Positions 7,367 through 8,370 of a DNA stretch of 8,370 nt are shown one piece after another. The translations under genes were made by a program, and so were the position numbers. Where the stretch lies: assembly GCA_036444495.1 (NCBI GenBank), contig JAZGBC010000255.1, forward strand, positions 1 through 8,370. Direction: 5' to 3'. Numbering within the stretch: position 1 is the stretch's first letter; every line of letters starts with the position of its first letter. The notes beneath the pieces were generated by a model, which was not told where the DNA came from, searched no databases, and was given only the letters and a program-made list of their open reading frames with translations. This stretch comes from JAZGBC01 sp036444495 (lineage in GTDB: Bacteria; Pseudomonadota; Alphaproteobacteria; Kiloniellales; J153).

Positions 7367-8370
7367 ATGGCCAAAGAGGACTATTACCAGACCCTCGGCG
7401 TCTCCAAGAGCGCCGGCGATGACGATATCAAGCGGGCCTACCGCAAGCTGGCCATGCAGTGCCACCCGGACAAAAACCCGGGGGACAACGCCGCCGAGCA
7501 CAAGTTCAAGGAAATCAGCGAGGCCTACGACGTCCTCAAGGACGATCAGAAGCGCGCGGCCTACGACCGTTTCGGCCACGCCGCCTTCGAGAACGGCGGC
7601 ATGAGCGGCGCGCAGGGCTTCGACTTCAACCTCGGCACGGGATTCGCCGACATCTTCGACGAGATGTTCGGCGACTTCATGGGCGGCGGCCGGCGCAGCA
7701 GCGCCTCGCGCGGCGCGGACCTGCGCTACAACATGGAGATTACCCTCGAGGAAGCCTACGAGGGCAAATCCACGACGATCCGCGTGCCCACCTCCATCAC
7801 CTGCGACTCCTGCAGCGGCACCGGGGCCTCCGCCGGCTCCTCGCCGGTTACCTGCGGCACCTGCAAGGGGCGCGGCCGGGTGCGCGCCACCCAGGGCTTC
7901 TTCACCGTCGAGCGCACCTGTCCCACCTGCAACGGCGCGGGCCGCGTGATCGAGAACCCCTGCGGCGAGTGCCACGGCGCGGGGCGCGTGCGCAAGGAGA
8001 AGACCCTCAAGGTCAACATTCCCTCGGGCGTAGAGGACGGCACGCGCATCCGCCTGTCCGGCGAGGGCGAGGCCGGCATCCGCGGCGCACAGCCGGGCGA
8101 TCTCTATATCTTCCTCGCGGTCGAGACCCACCGCATCTTCCAGCGCGCCGGCGCCGATATCTATTGCCGCACGCCCATCCCGCTCAGCACCGCGGCCCTG
8201 GGCGGGACGATCGAGGTGCCCACGATCGACGGCGGCCGCGCGCGCGTGACCCTGCCCGCCGGCACCCAGAACAGCCGCCAGTTCCGCTTGAAGGGCAAGG
8301 GCATGCGCGTCATGCGCTCCAACGCCCGCGGCGACATGTACGTCGAGATCCAGGTTGAAACGCCGGTGAA
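7367..8370 (+). CDS. dnaJ: Chaperone protein DnaJ (Hsp40), 3' end beyond window
   Basis: DnaJ delivers unfolded clients to DnaK and stimulates its ATPase. From the ATG at 7367, with GGAG six bases upstream, 334 codons are open to the window edge. The J domain spans about 4-70, with the catalytic H-P-D at 33-35 in the context A-M-Q-C-H-P-D-K-N. A Gly/Phe region follows (71-118), containing D-I-F-D-E-M-F-G-D-F-M-G-G-G. The zinc-binding domain has four CxxCxGxG repeats: CDSCSGTG (146-153), CGTCKGRG (163-170), CPTCNGAG (185-192) and CGECHGAG (199-206). The substrate-binding C-terminal domains begin after that and run to the edge. About 40-50 residues should be missing compared with a typical DnaJ. 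The 46-bp gap after dnaK, without a convincing terminator or promoter, suggests a dnaK-dnaJ operon. Confidence 0.98.
   Translation, partial: MAKEDYYQTLGVSKSAGDDDIKRAYRKLAMQCHPDKNPGDNAAEHKFKEISEAYDVLKDDQKRAAYDRFGHAAFENGGMSGAQGFDFNLGTGFADIFDEMFGDFMGGGRRSSASRGADLRYNMEITLEEAYEGKSTTIRVPTSITCDSCSGTGASAGSSPVTCGTCKGRGRVRATQGFFTVERTCPTCNGAGRVIENPCGECHGAGRVRKEKTLKVNIPSGVEDGTRIRLSGEGEAGIRGAQPGDLYIFLAVETHRIFQRAGADIYCRTPIPLSTAALGGTIEVPTIDGGRARVTLPAGTQNSRQFRLKGKGMRVMRSNARGDMYVEIQVETPV

Noticed and set aside
7459..8358. 299-codon plus-strand frame and the opposing 7046-8131 minus-strand frame over dnaJ
   Set aside because: The intact DnaJ frame from 7367 to the edge, with H-P-D and four zinc repeats, explains the region. 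The others are Arg/His/Pro-rich shadows.

Overview
The window is GC-rich throughout, with strong G/C bias at third codon positions. The gene order rdgB-rph, divergent from hrcA-grpE, together with an RpoH-type promoter of the alphaproteobacterial form (CTTG-N17-CYTAT) in front of dnaK, points to an alphaproteobacterium. A Rhodospirillales-like lineage is plausible, but that finer placement is inference.

Layout. Positions 1-853 hold two minus-strand RNA/nucleotide housekeeping genes: rph (RNase PH, complete) and the first 42 codons of rdgB (XTP/dITP diphosphatase), which runs off the left edge. A 209-bp divergent spacer carries a good sigma70-type promoter for hrcA and a GC-rich hairpin at the predicted 5' end of its mRNA. 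hrcA and grpE follow on the plus strand, 44 bp apart. Next comes a plus-strand gene for an exported protein of unknown function (3087-3896). It meets head-on, with a 7-bp gap, a minus-strand pair: a small two-helix membrane protein and a DUF1848 protein. A 258-bp divergent spacer with the RpoH promoter leads into dnaK, followed 46 bp later by dnaJ, which runs off the right edge after 334 codons.

How the genes fit together. DnaK, its J-domain co-chaperone DnaJ and its nucleotide exchange factor GrpE form one chaperone machine. HrcA is the heat-shock repressor that acts through CIRCE operators. I found no CIRCE in the window, so HrcA probably acts elsewhere (groESL in relatives), while dnaKJ appears to be driven by RpoH.

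Most of the window is ordinary conserved housekeeping sequence. The less described part is the three-gene block between grpE and dnaK. The exported protein is an ungapped internal duplication over its core, with two cysteines per copy at identical spacing. The DUF1848 protein carries a radical-SAM-like CX3CX2C cluster at its C-terminus instead of the N-terminus. I see no mobile element, CRISPR array, tRNA or rRNA.
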